Positions 13,838 through 22,842 of a stretch of DNA of 60,403 nt are shown in pieces. The position numbers were made by a program, and so were the translations under genes. Position 1 is the stretch's first letter. Each line of letters begins with the position of its first letter. The notes under the pieces are model-generated. The model was given only the letters and a program-made list of their open reading frames with translations, did no database searches and was not told where the DNA came from. The DNA is from Candidatus Methanofastidiosum methylothiophilum (GTDB lineage: Archaea; Methanobacteriota_B; Thermococci; Methanofastidiosales; Methanofastidiosaceae): positions 15,419-75,821 of the forward strand of contig LNJB01000002.1 of the NCBI GenBank assembly GCA_001587595.1, read 5' to 3'.

Positions 13838-13951
13838 TTATGCAGTAGACGCATTATGTGTCTCTTGTGTATGCCGGGGTGTTTTTTTCAGGGACTCCCT
13901 GGCATACAATCCTTCCTTTTTATGAAGATTGTACTTTTCAACAATCCACAT
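13838..13951 (-). CDS. 37-residue leaderless ORF or small RNA with a strong hairpin
   Basis: A TATA-like stretch (TTTATATAAATATATAC on the minus strand, about 13962-13978) lies about 25 bases before the ATG at 13951, as expected for a leaderless mRNA. The frame reads MWIVEKYNLHKKEGLYARES and ends HNASTA. But the same DNA holds a strong hairpin: GTATGCC (13869-13875) pairs with GGCATAC (13901-13907), extended inward with few mismatches, plus the palindrome AGGGACTCCCT (13890-13900). A T-run follows at about 13834-13840 on the minus strand. A small structured RNA of about 110 bases is therefore as likely as a protein. A longer frame to 14137 exists but lacks support. Confidence 0.35.
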   Translation of the reverse strand: MWIVEKYNLHKKEGLYARESLKKTPRHTQETHNASTA

Positions 13952-14710
13952 AGCATTATACTGTATATATTTATATAAATTTATTGGAATATTACTAGTA
14001 ATATAGGCTTTTAAAATTGTCATCTGATAGCTAACAATAATTACTGCTGAAGCTAACTCATAATAAATAATTTTTGTTGTATCCCTCGTTGGCAGATGCG
14101 CCAGAAGAAGATCTGATCGTAAGTGGTGGGATTCCATGGATTATTTTATATACACCCATGTGATTTTAAACTATTTATATTTTTCCGTTTTGTAAATGAG
14201 TATAAACACATGTGATTGTCATAATATATAATCAAATGAAGACCTCCAGGCTATTTACTATAAAAATGAAACTAAACAGTTCAAAATGAAAATATCAATA
14301 TTAATAAAATTTAGAGATGTAATCTGCACACGATACATATTAAATTTTATTTGAAATTATATTATAATTAATAGGTTTAATAATATATTGGTATATTTTT
14401 TATAATTATTTTTAGATTGATTTTTTTTTATTCTAATAATGGTAAAATGGGAAACAAAACCTAAAAACGGAAAACAATTTGGATCTTGTTAAAGAAAAAG
14501 GCTATTTCCTTTAATTGCAGTTGGAGATATTAACGGATACTTTAATCCAAATAAAATTATTTTGGATCTTCCGCCCAATTAGGTAAGCATTTATACGCTG
14601 AAGACTAGTGAATAGTGAGGTATGCTGGACACTCTGGCCGGTTTACCAAACACAAAAACATTGCAACCTAAAAGCAAGGCCAGAAAAACCTTGAAATTGA
14701 AATCGCAGCG
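13952..14710. other. gene-free right end of the element
   Basis: About 750 AT-rich bases with no convincing gene. It holds two direct copies of CATGTGATT (about 14157-14165 and 14209-14217), each after a TATA-like run, and long A/T tracts to 14440. At 14438-14580 there are two short frames on the plus strand (MVKWETKPKNGKQFGSC, then a frame ending IILDLPPN) that may be remnants of one gene. TCTGGCC/GGCCAGA (14633-14639, 14678-14684) form an inverted repeat near attR. It could hold recombinase arm sites or a packaging site; nothing decides this. Confidence 0.4.
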
Positions 14711-14768
14711 AAAAGCGCCGAGGGGGAGATTTGAACTCCCGCTTCCCTAGGGGAAACCGGATCTCAAG
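14711..14768. repeat. attR: 58-bp repeat inside the intact tRNA-Ser
   Basis: Identical to 1971-2028. It lies within the complete tRNA-Ser gene and ends exactly at the anticodon loop boundary. The bases beyond it (TCCGGCGC...) supply the tRNA 5' half, so this end is the functional gene and the left end is the duplicated piece. Confidence 0.95.
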
Positions 14769-14802
14769 TCCGGCGCACTAATCCTAGCTATGCGACCTCG
14801 GC
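14716..14802 (-). tRNA. tRNA-Ser (anticodon UGA)
   Basis: An 87-base class II tRNA. The acceptor GCCGAGG pairs with CCTCGGC and the discriminator is G, as expected for serine rather than leucine. The anticodon stem CCGGA/TCCGG closes the loop CTTGAGA with anticodon TGA. There is a long variable arm and a T arm with GTTCAAATC. No CCA is encoded. It is the integration target of the element; its 3' part, from the anticodon loop on, is duplicated at 1971-2028. Confidence 0.96.
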
Positions 14803-14824
14803 TTAAAGTTCCATCTGATTAGTT

Positions 14825-14836
14825 AGTTTATAAAAT
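14825..14836 (-). promoter_or_regulatory. TATA box of tRNA-Ser
   Basis: TTTTATAAAC on the minus strand lies about 25-30 bases before the tRNA 5' end, the expected distance for an archaeal promoter. It is host DNA outside the element, so integration leaves tRNA transcription untouched. Confidence 0.6.
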
Positions 14837-14846
14837 TTGTGGGCAA

Positions 14847-15317
14847 TTAAAGTTTAATCTGGTACAAAATTTCATATTCATCTTTATTAGATACTTGGTC
14901 ATGATACTTTACTTCACCGATCTCTGTAAATGAATAAGATTTCCTTTTAGCATACTTAAAAAAAGTATTATAACTCGCCATATTTTTAGGAGAAATGGAA
15001 ACATGAATTTTAGAACAATTTAGAAGAGCTACTGATTCAACAAAATAATCAATTAAAAGTGAGGCATAGTTTTTTCCACGATGATGTTCAGACACCCCAA
15101 TCTGCCAGAGATAAGCAACGTCTTCATCAGTAGAGCTTTTAATGCCAGAAATAAAGCCTATTGTTTTTTCATCTTCTTCTATCAAAAAACATAGATTTGA
15201 AAAGTAATTAAACAGTGTCCAATAAGTAAATGGAGTATGCAATTCTAACGGCTTACATCCGTTGACAAATTTTCTTATTCTGTCAACGTCCCCTATAGTA
15301 CAGTTCCTTGTTATCAT
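14847..15317 (-). CDS. EctA-like GNAT acetyltransferase
   Basis: A 156-residue GNAT protein. The pattern CKPLELHTPFTYWTLFNYF, then FLIEEDEKTIGFISG, VAYLWQIGVSEHHRGKNYA and ISPKNMASYNTFFKYAKR, resembles diaminobutyrate acetyltransferase (EctA), including the WQIGV strand and RGK acetyl-CoA loop. EctA makes the ectoine precursor, and related GNATs acetylate other diamino acids such as beta-lysine in methanogens. No ectB, ectC or ablA gene is next to it, so the true acceptor is uncertain. It lies just outside attR. Confidence 0.7.
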   Translation of the reverse strand: MITRNCTIGDVDRIRKFVNGCKPLELHTPFTYWTLFNYFSNLCFLIEEDEKTIGFISGIKSSTDEDVAYLWQIGVSEHHRGKNYASLLIDYFVESVALLNCSKIHVSISPKNMASYNTFFKYAKRKSYSFTEIGEVKYHDQVSNKDEYEILYQIKL

Positions 15318-15345
15318 CTAATTTCCGCCATAGATAAAAAAAATA

Positions 15346-15726
15346 TTAAAAAATACCCAAGTTTGAAATTCCGTACCCTAATGCTATAAGAAGCGCTATT
15401 GAGAGAACTATAAAGGCAATAAACGCTATTATTAGCGCCAAAAATGCCTTTCCCCACGAAGTATCATACCAAGTCTTTACTACCCATAAAGTAATCACAA
15501 AGCTGAGTAAAATTCCGATAAATCCTAAAGGACCAAGTGCAGATCCAAGAATAACACTAAGTACCATCATAATGATAACAGCTAATATTGCCCTTCCAAA
15601 AGACGCCTTGTCAATTCCTGCAATCTTAGTTCCAATCCATAAAAATATTGCGTCTATAGCTACTAGGGCAATAAATCCAATTATGCCAACGAATCCTAAT
15701 GCAGCTATAGCTATTAAACTGATCAA
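15346..15726 (-). CDS. small multi-pass membrane protein
   Basis: A 126-residue protein with about four hydrophobic segments: MISLIAIAALGFVGIIGFIALVAI, a central AILAVIIMMVLSVILG, a third GPLGFIGILLSFVITLW and a C-terminal AFLALIIAFIAFIVLSIAL. A conserved-looking WYDTSWGKA motif lies before the last segment. Rich in alanine, isoleucine and glycine, it is similar in style to uncharacterised archaeal membrane proteins. It has its own likely promoter (ACTTAAATATTG on the minus strand at about 15757-15768). Function not recognised. Confidence 0.7.
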   Translation of the reverse strand: MISLIAIAALGFVGIIGFIALVAIDAIFLWIGTKIAGIDKASFGRAILAVIIMMVLSVILGSALGPLGFIGILLSFVITLWVVKTWYDTSWGKAFLALIIAFIAFIVLSIALLIALGYGISNLGIF

Positions 15727-15874
15727 TTTTTCCCTCCACTAATAAAAAGTTATAGTCAATATTTAAGTTTTATTATGTTATAGTTACAATAGTTGCATAA
15801 ACTCACAAATCAAGCAATCGATGATTCTACATCACAAAGACTTAATTACATTACAATTTCTATCAAAGAAGAGT

Positions 15875-15895
15875 ATTGTATTTTTTAAATACAAT
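15875..15895. terminator. hairpin after rps10
   Basis: ATTGTATTT (15875-15883) pairs perfectly with AAATACAAT (15887-15895) around a three-base loop, just downstream of the rps10 stop. This is a plausible terminator for the long RNA polymerase/ribosomal operon. Confidence 0.5.
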
Positions 15896-15900
15896 AAAGA

Positions 15901-16209
15901 TTAAGACAATAATTCAATTTCTATATTCACTCTTTCTGGAACTTTGACCCTCATTATCTGCCTCATTGTTCTTTCATCAGCGTCTATTTCGATGAGTCTT
16001 TTATGAATTCTCATTTCCCATCTTTCCCAAGTGGCTTTACCATCACCAGAAGTTGATTTTCTTACTGGCACTTTTAGTTTCTTTGTTGGTAGTGGTATTG
16101 GTCCAGCTATGTCTACACCTGTACGCTCCGCTATTTTCTTAACCTGCGAACAAACTTCGTCAAGCTTATGGGTCTCCATTGCAGTCAATCTGATTCTAGC
16201 TTTTTGCAA
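15901..16209 (-). CDS. rps10: 30S ribosomal protein uS10
   Basis: A 102-residue protein of normal archaeal length with the S10 pattern [34 protein letters not shown] and [21 protein letters not shown]. It binds the 30S head. It begins with TTG after GAGGCGAT. It is the last gene of the operon, directly after EF-1alpha, as in most archaea. Confidence 0.97.
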   Translation of the reverse strand: MQKARIRLTAMETHKLDEVCSQVKKIAERTGVDIAGPIPLPTKKLKVPVRKSTSGDGKATWERWEMRIHKRLIEIDADERTMRQIMRVKVPERVNIEIELLS

Positions 16210-16255
16210 CTATATCGCCTCGTTTAAATAAAAATAAAATATATATTATTTAATT

Positions 16256-17545
16256 TTATGCTTTCTGGATAGACTGAACCATTCCAGCTGCAACTGTTGC
16301 TCCCATATCCCTTACAGCAAACCTACCTAGCTGAGGTAATATTTTAATTTCCTCAATTACCATGGGCTTTGTTGGCTTTATCTGGACTATGGCAGCACTG
16401 CCACTCTTTAGGAAGTCCGGATTTTCAGTCTTTACGTTACCGGTCTTTGGATCAAGTTCTGCTATCAATTTTTCAAATGTACATGCTATCTGTGCTGTGT
16501 GACAATGGAATACTGGAGTATATCCCGCAGTGATTGCTGTTGGGTGTCTTAAAACGACTATCTGCGCTTTAAACGAGTCATTTAAGGTAACTACTGTTGG
16601 TGGATTGTTTGGATGTCCTAAAACATCTCCCCTCTTAATGTCATTCTTCCCAACACCTCTAACGTTAAATCCGACATTATCCCCAGGTAATGCCTGATCA
16701 AGTGTTTCATGGTGCATTTCAATTGTCTTTACTTCCCCAGCAATTTGTTTTCCAAATACTGTTGAAGCAGGCTCAAACACAACTGTATCTCCTTTCTTCA
16801 TTATTCCAGTTTCTACCCTACCTACAGGAACTGTTCCTACACCAGTAATTGTGTAAACATCCTGAATTGGAAGCCTAAGTGGCTTGTCTGTTGGTTTATC
16901 TGGTTCTTTGAATGAATCTACGGCTTCTAATAGTGATGGTCCCGTGTACCATGGTGTCTTGTCAGATTTAGCAACAATGTTATCTCCATTGAATGCTGAA
17001 GCAGGAATAAATTTTGTATCTTCAACTTTGAATCCAACTGTTCTGATTAATTTTTCTACTTCTGCTTTAATAGCATTAAACTTCTCTTGAGAGTAGTTTA
17101 CTGTATCCATTTTGTTTATCAATACCGCCAATTGTTGGATACCAAGTGTTCTAGATAAGAAAACGTGTTCTTGTGTCTGTGGCATGATACCATCATTTAC
17201 TGCGACAACTAAAACTGCGGCATCCGCTTGAGATGCTCCGGTAATCATGTTTTTAACGAAGTCTCTGTGACCTGGACAGTCCACAATTGTGATGTATTTT
17301 GAGTCAGTTTCAAACTTTTTATGAGAAAGGTCTATTGTAACTCCTCTTTCTCTCTCTTCCTTTAAATTATCCATTACCCAAGCAAACTTAAACGTCTTAC
17401 CTTTTTCTCCCATTACCTCGAACTTCTTTACGAGATCTGATCTTATATCACCGTGCATAACTAGTAATTGACCTACGGATGTTGATTTACCATGGTCGAC
17501 ATGGCCGATAAAGGCTACATTTAAGTGTGGTTTTTGAGTTGCCAT
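16256..17545 (-). CDS. tuf: translation elongation factor EF-1alpha
   Basis: A 429-residue GTPase that carries aminoacyl-tRNA to the ribosome. G1 is [10 protein letters not shown]3 is DCPGHRDF, G4 is NKMD and the G5 region follows at SAFNGDN. Domains 2 and 3 follow with [18 protein letters not shown] and [11 protein letters not shown]. Length and motifs are fully normal. It lies in the streptomycin-type operon between fusA and rps10. Confidence 0.99.
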   Translation of the reverse strand: MATQKPHLNVAFIGHVDHGKSTSVGQLLVMHGDIRSDLVKKFEVMGEKGKTFKFAWVMDNLKEERERGVTIDLSHKKFETDSKYITIVDCPGHRDFVKNMITGASQADAAVLVVAVNDGIMPQTQEHVFLSRTLGIQQLAVLINKMDTVNYSQEKFNAIKAEVEKLIRTVGFKVEDTKFIPASAFNGDNIVAKSDKTPWYTGPSLLEAVDSFKEPDKPTDKPLRLPIQDVYTITGVGTVPVGRVETGIMKKGDTVVFEPASTVFGKQIAGEVKTIEMHHETLDQALPGDNVGFNVRGVGKNDIKRGDVLGHPNNPPTVVTLNDSFKAQIVVLRHPTAITAGYTPVFHCHTAQIACTFEKLIAELDPKTGNVKTENPDFLKSGSAAIVQIKPTKPMVIEEIKILPQLGRFAVRDMGATVAAGMVQSIQKA

Positions 17546-17628
17546 AATATATCCTCCTTTTTTTAGTCTATTTTTATTATATCTGGTATAATCCTCTAAA
17601 TTATATTCATTTTTAAGCTTTTTCCATT

Positions 17629-19827
17629 TTACATACTAAGGTAATCTTCAGGTTTTGGAGGTTGCGGTTTGAGTCCTTTTCTCTTTCTTATTGACTCAAC
17701 TGTCTGTGTCTGAAGCTCTGTTGGTAGTTTTTGATATCCCGCATATTCAGTTGACCAAATTGCTCTTCCTTCAGTCGCACTTCTAATGTCACCAGCGAAT
17801 CCAAACATTTGGGAAACTGGTGCAATTGATACTACTGTTGTAGAATCTCCTTCCTGCGAAATATCAAGTATCTGTCCTCTTCTAGACTGCATTTCTCTTG
17901 TTACCGCACCCATATAGTCTTGAGGGCATGCAATAGTTACCTTTTGCATAGGTTCATAAATCACAGGTCTTGCATAAAGCATTGCAGCAAATAAACCTTC
18001 TCTCACTGCAGGTATTACTTGAGCAGGACCTCTGTGAATTGAATCTTCGTGAAGTTTACAATCTACGAGACTTATCTTAAGTTTCATTACAGGTTCTCTT
18101 GAATACGGGCCCCCGTCTATAACTTCATGAATCGACTGTATGACAAGTTCTATTACTTCATTAATGTAAACAATTCCTTTTGTCATATTAAAAAATATGT
18201 TTCCATTGTAAACATCTGAAATACCCTTTACTTCTTCGGTGCTCATTCCAAGTTCTCTAAGTTGTGGGCCTAAATCCTTACCTTTAATTCTGCCTTCTGG
18301 GATTATCCCTTCTTTTACGGCATTGTAAATATTATCTTCAAGTGGTTCAACTTGCATGTAAAATTTGTTGTGTTTGTTTGGAGATTTACCTTCGATAGCT
18401 TCAGATTTACCATCAATTGATTCTCTGTAAATAACTATTGGCTGGGATAATTTGATATCGATTCCCCTATCATGGGTAATTCTATGACCGATTACTTCTA
18501 AGTGGAGTTCTCCCATACCAGATAATAAGTACTCTCCACTATCTTCGTTAATCTTTGCAACTAAAGTTGGATCTTCCTTCGAAACTTGTCTCAAAACTTC
18601 AACTAGTTTTGCTAAATCCTTAGTGTTTTTTGGTTCTACTGCAACTGTAACTACTGGTTCAGAATAATGTTTTATTGCCTCAAATGGAATAATTGGTTCT
18701 TCACCGGTGCATATAGTTTCACCGGCTATAGCTTCTTTCAATCCTGTAACAGCAACAATGTTACCACATGGAACTACTTCCAAGTTTTCTCTGTCAGCTC
18801 CCATGAAAACTCCAACTTGCTGAACTCTTCTTTTTGTCTTTGTAGCTACAATCCATACTTCCTGGCCAGTTTTTATTATTCCTGAAAATATTCTACCTAC
18901 ACAGATTTCTCCTGCATGAGGGTCCTGAACTATCTTCGTAACTACCATTCCAAGATTACCCTTTGGATTACATGCTAGCATATCCTTTCCAACATTACTC
19001 TCGAGATCGCCCTTCCATATCTGTGGAATTCTATATTTTTGAGATACTAATGGATTTGGAAGATGTGTAACCATCATGTCAAGAAGAATTTCATGTAAAG
19101 GTGATTTTTTAGAAAGCTCTTTTTGTGTGTCGTTTAGACAGTGCTCTATGATTTCTTTAAATGTTATACCCGTCTTTTTCATGTAAGGAACATTTATAGC
19201 CCAGTTATAGTAAGCCGAACCAAATGATACACTGCCCTCAGTAACACTTACCTGCCAACTATCTTTGAATTCAGGTGGTGCTGCACTCTTAATTAACTTA
19301 TTTATTTCATTGATAATCTTGACAAATCTATTCTGCAACTCTTCAGGTGAAAGTTGAAGTTCTCTTATTAATCTGTCAACTTTATTTATAAAAAGTGTTG
19401 GTTTTACTTTTTCTTTCAGAGCTTGCCTAACTACAGTCTCTGTTTGTGGCATCTTTCCTTCTACCGCACAGATTACTATAATACACCCATCAATAGCTCT
19501 CATCGCCCTAGTAACGTCTCCTCCAAAGTCAACGTGCCCGGGGGTATCAATTAAGTTAACCAAATAATCTTGTCCTTTATAGTTATGTACCATTGAAACG
19601 TTAGCTGCATTAATTGTAATGCCTCTTTCTTGCTCTTGCTCATCAAAGTCCAAGACAAGCTGTTTTCCAGCAAGGTCTTCTGACATAAGCCCTGCGCCAG
19701 AAAGAAGATTATCACTCAATGTAGTTTTACCGTGATCAATGTGTGCAGCTATTCCCGTATTCCTAATATGTACTGGATCGTTCATTAACTCCTTAACTCT
19801 TTTTGCCATCTCTTCTTTTCTGCCCAT
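17629..19827 (-). CDS. fusA: translation elongation factor EF-2
   Basis: A 732-residue translocase GTPase. G1 is [10 protein letters not shown]2/G3 include RGITINAA and [10 protein letters not shown], and G4 is NKVD. Domain IV contains [12 protein letters not shown], whose histidine is the diphthamide site. It ends KPEDYLSM. Normal archaeal length and layout. It is preceded 20 bases upstream by rps7. Confidence 0.99.
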   Translation of the reverse strand: MGRKEEMAKRVKELMNDPVHIRNTGIAAHIDHGKTTLSDNLLSGAGLMSEDLAGKQLVLDFDEQEQERGITINAANVSMVHNYKGQDYLVNLIDTPGHVDFGGDVTRAMRAIDGCIIVICAVEGKMPQTETVVRQALKEKVKPTLFINKVDRLIRELQLSPEELQNRFVKIINEINKLIKSAAPPEFKDSWQVSVTEGSVSFGSAYYNWAINVPYMKKTGITFKEIIEHCLNDTQKELSKKSPLHEILLDMMVTHLPNPLVSQKYRIPQIWKGDLESNVGKDMLACNPKGNLGMVVTKIVQDPHAGEICVGRIFSGIIKTGQEVWIVATKTKRRVQQVGVFMGADRENLEVVPCGNIVAVTGLKEAIAGETICTGEEPIIPFEAIKHYSEPVVTVAVEPKNTKDLAKLVEVLRQVSKEDPTLVAKINEDSGEYLLSGMGELHLEVIGHRITHDRGIDIKLSQPIVIYRESIDGKSEAIEGKSPNKHNKFYMQVEPLEDNIYNAVKEGIIPEGRIKGKDLGPQLRELGMSTEEVKGISDVYNGNIFFNMTKGIVYINEVIELVIQSIHEVIDGGPYSREPVMKLKISLVDCKLHEDSIHRGPAQVIPAVREGLFAAMLYARPVIYEPMQKVTIACPQDYMGAVTREMQSRRGQILDISQEGDSTTVVSIAPVSQMFGFAGDIRSATEGRAIWSTEYAGYQKLPTELQTQTVESIRKRKGLKPQPPKPEDYLSM

Positions 19828-19847
19828 AATGAATCACCATAACTTAC

Positions 19848-20483
19848 TTATCTGGCTGATTTTGCAATCCTCTCTATTTCTTCTTTCTTATTAACAGAAA
19901 AGCTTGCCATGTCTCCCTTGGAGGCAAGAATTATTTCTTCAGCCAAAGATTCATAGAACTTTTTCTTCGTTTTAAAAGTTTTGATACTTGCACCAAGTGC
20001 AATATTTTTAAGTGCCATATCAAGTCTTCTCTGAGACCCTGTATCTACTGAAAGATGATATTTAATTCCTCCATAAGAAAGTGTTGTAACTTCTTCTCTT
20101 GGCCCCGCATATTCTATTGCTTTGACCAATACTTCTAATGGATTTTGTTTAGTCTTTTTATTAATATCATCAAAAGCATATTTTAATGTTCTATATGTAG
20201 CTTGTTTCTTACCTGTGTATCCACCATGCCTTCTCAAAAATCTCCCACTAGTTTTTCTTCCTGCTGATCCGGATCTCATCATTTTATTTCCTAATCTTTC
20301 AACAATATTGGTCTTGTTTTTCCAAAATCTTCTCTTTTGATGTCTTCCCGCAGTATGAAGAACAATAACGGGGGTAAGATTAACATAGCTCTTTATTCCC
20401 AAATCTTCAACAGCAATATCAGTATCCCATTTACCAAATACTTTAAGATTATCAGGAACATAAAATCTTTCTTTGATATCCAT
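19848..20483 (-). CDS. rps7: 30S ribosomal protein uS7
   Basis: A 211-residue protein with the uS7 features RFLRRHGGYTGKKQATYRTL, NPLEVLVKAIEYAGPREEV and GSQRRLDMALKNIALGA, and a C-terminal segment ending ERIAKSAR. It binds the 16S rRNA 3' domain. It lies five bases after rps12, so the two are probably translationally linked. Confidence 0.97.
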   Translation of the reverse strand: MDIKERFYVPDNLKVFGKWDTDIAVEDLGIKSYVNLTPVIVLHTAGRHQKRRFWKNKTNIVERLGNKMMRSGSAGRKTSGRFLRRHGGYTGKKQATYRTLKYAFDDINKKTKQNPLEVLVKAIEYAGPREEVTTLSYGGIKYHLSVDTGSQRRLDMALKNIALGASIKTFKTKKKFYESLAEEIILASKGDMASFSVNKKEEIERIAKSAR

Positions 20484-20488
20484 AAAAT

Positions 20489-20923
20489 CTACCTTACCGG
20501 TTTCTCTTTCCTTCCTTTAACCATTTCATTAAGTGAAACTCTATTAACTTTAATTACTTTAAATCTGACCCCAGGAATATCACCCATTGACCCACCTTGC
20601 CTGCCACCAATACCCTCGATTACAACTTCATCATGTTCATCAATGAAATTAATGGCTCCATCCCCAGGACAAAATGCAGTTATCTGCCTACCATTTTTAA
20701 TAAGCTGAACTCTAATACATTTTCTAAGGGCTGAATTAGGTTGTTTTGCCTCAATTGGTACCTTTTCAAGTACAATACCTCTAGCTTGTGGGCTACCTTC
20801 TAATGGATCAGATTTGACCTTAAGATCAAGCTCTCGAATTTTGTAAACCTTATCTTTCCATCTAAATTTTTTTCTCATGCCTTCAATCTTTCTCGCAGCA
20901 TTTCTACCATGTGGTTTGCTCAT
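20489..20923 (-). CDS. rps12: 30S ribosomal protein uS12
   Basis: A 144-residue decoding-centre protein. The conserved loop [19 protein letters not shown] is present, followed by [17 protein letters not shown] and [22 protein letters not shown]. Normal archaeal length. It precedes rps7 and follows nusA. Confidence 0.98.
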   Translation of the reverse strand: MSKPHGRNAARKIEGMRKKFRWKDKVYKIRELDLKVKSDPLEGSPQARGIVLEKVPIEAKQPNSALRKCIRVQLIKNGRQITAFCPGDGAINFIDEHDEVVIEGIGGRQGGSMGDIPGVRFKVIKVNRVSLNEMVKGRKEKPVR

Positions 20924-20934
20924 ATTTACGACCT

Positions 20935-21366
20935 CTACATGATCATTATATCGTCAAGATTATGATGTCTCTTTAATAAGTTTTTGATTCGATCTATATT
21001 TTTCCCCTCTTTTCCTATTACTAAGCCTTTATCTTTCTTATTAATATCAAGAACGGCTATCTTCTTGCCGTCTTTTCTTTCGGAAACATGAATGCTTTTA
21101 ACTTTAACTGGCCAAATAATATTTTTAATAAACTTAACAGGATCCTCTGAATATTCAATGATGTCAATTGGTTTATTCAGAGTTTCTTTTACTTTCTGCG
21201 CATTTGTACCATTTTTTCCAATGGCAAGGCCCATGTCGCCTTCTTTGACAACATATACAATTTTAGTTTTATTATCTTCAAAAATACAATCCTTAACAGT
21301 TGCACCAGTCATGCTCTCAAAAAGCCCAATATATTTAATCTCATCAGTTGAAATTTTAATTCCCAT
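20935..21366 (-). CDS. nusA: archaeal NusA-like KH-domain protein
   Basis: A 143-residue protein made of two KH domains, with GxxG-type loops in [12 protein letters not shown] and [13 protein letters not shown]. Archaeal NusA is short compared with bacterial NusA and lacks the S1 domain, as here. It binds RNA and is thought to act in transcription elongation or termination. Its start overlaps the end of rpl30e by 11 bases. Confidence 0.93.
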   Translation of the reverse strand: MGIKISTDEIKYIGLFESMTGATVKDCIFEDNKTKIVYVVKEGDMGLAIGKNGTNAQKVKETLNKPIDIIEYSEDPVKFIKNIIWPVKVKSIHVSERKDGKKIAVLDINKKDKGLVIGKEGKNIDRIKNLLKRHHNLDDIMIM

Positions 21367-21664
21367 AAACCTTACCTCCAGAAAGTATATTTGACTCTCC
21401 GGGAGACATGACTACCATTACCGAAACAAGAAATGGTTTACCGCAAACTGTACCAAGCTCCAATGACGTACCACCAAACTCTAAAAGGGGTATGTTTGAT
21501 ATCTTTGAGTAGTATAAAATATCTTCTTTTATACTTTTAGGACAGTTCTGAGCATAGATAATCATCTTAGCGTTACCCGTCTTAAGAGAATTAATGGATT
21601 TATTGGTTCCAAGTATTACCTTTCCGGTGTCTACTGTTCTTTTAATTTCTCTATTTATGTCCAT
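21356..21664 (-). CDS. rpl30e: 50S ribosomal protein eL30
   Basis: A 102-residue L30e-family protein with the fold's pattern TGKVILGTNKSINSLKTGNAK, LIIYAQNCP-like strand and a C-terminal GTVCGKPFLVSVMVV. The family binds kink-turn RNA. It sits between rpoA2 and nusA in the standard archaeal order. Confidence 0.95.
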   Translation of the reverse strand: MDINREIKRTVDTGKVILGTNKSINSLKTGNAKMIIYAQNCPKSIKEDILYYSKISNIPLLEFGGTSLELGTVCGKPFLVSVMVVMSPGESNILSGGKVYGN

Positions 21665-21675
21665 TGAATAACCTC

Positions 21676-22842
<1,167 letters not shown>

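Larger units (their letters stand above)
1971..14768. mobile_element. integrated virus-like or satellite element in tRNA-Ser(UGA)
   Basis: The unit between the two 58-bp repeats is 12,740 bp. It carries two tyrosine recombinases, several tiny DNA-binding or zinc-ribbon proteins, a primase-polymerase/SF3 helicase, a probable origin, a terminase-small-subunit-like protein and a tail tape-measure protein. Genes 2068-2859 and 3329-5821 run rightward. Genes 2863-3173 and 5859-13951 run leftward. The intact tRNA is rebuilt at the right end, so host tRNA function is kept. I see no large terminase, portal, protease or capsid gene. By eye the base composition is somewhat richer in G+C than the host flanks, and nearly all neighbouring genes are packed with overlaps. 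It could be a satellite of a tailed virus, a decayed provirus, or an integrative plasmid that has picked up tail genes. Confidence 0.93.

Noticed and set aside
13838-14137. 99-codon minus-strand frame
   Set aside because: Only the last 37 codons follow a promoter and ATG; the upstream part crosses the TATA region and lacks a ribosome-binding site.
14438-14580. Two short plus-strand frames as a single pseudogene
   Set aside because: They could be joined by a frameshift, but no family is recognised, so it is kept only as a note on the gene-free end.
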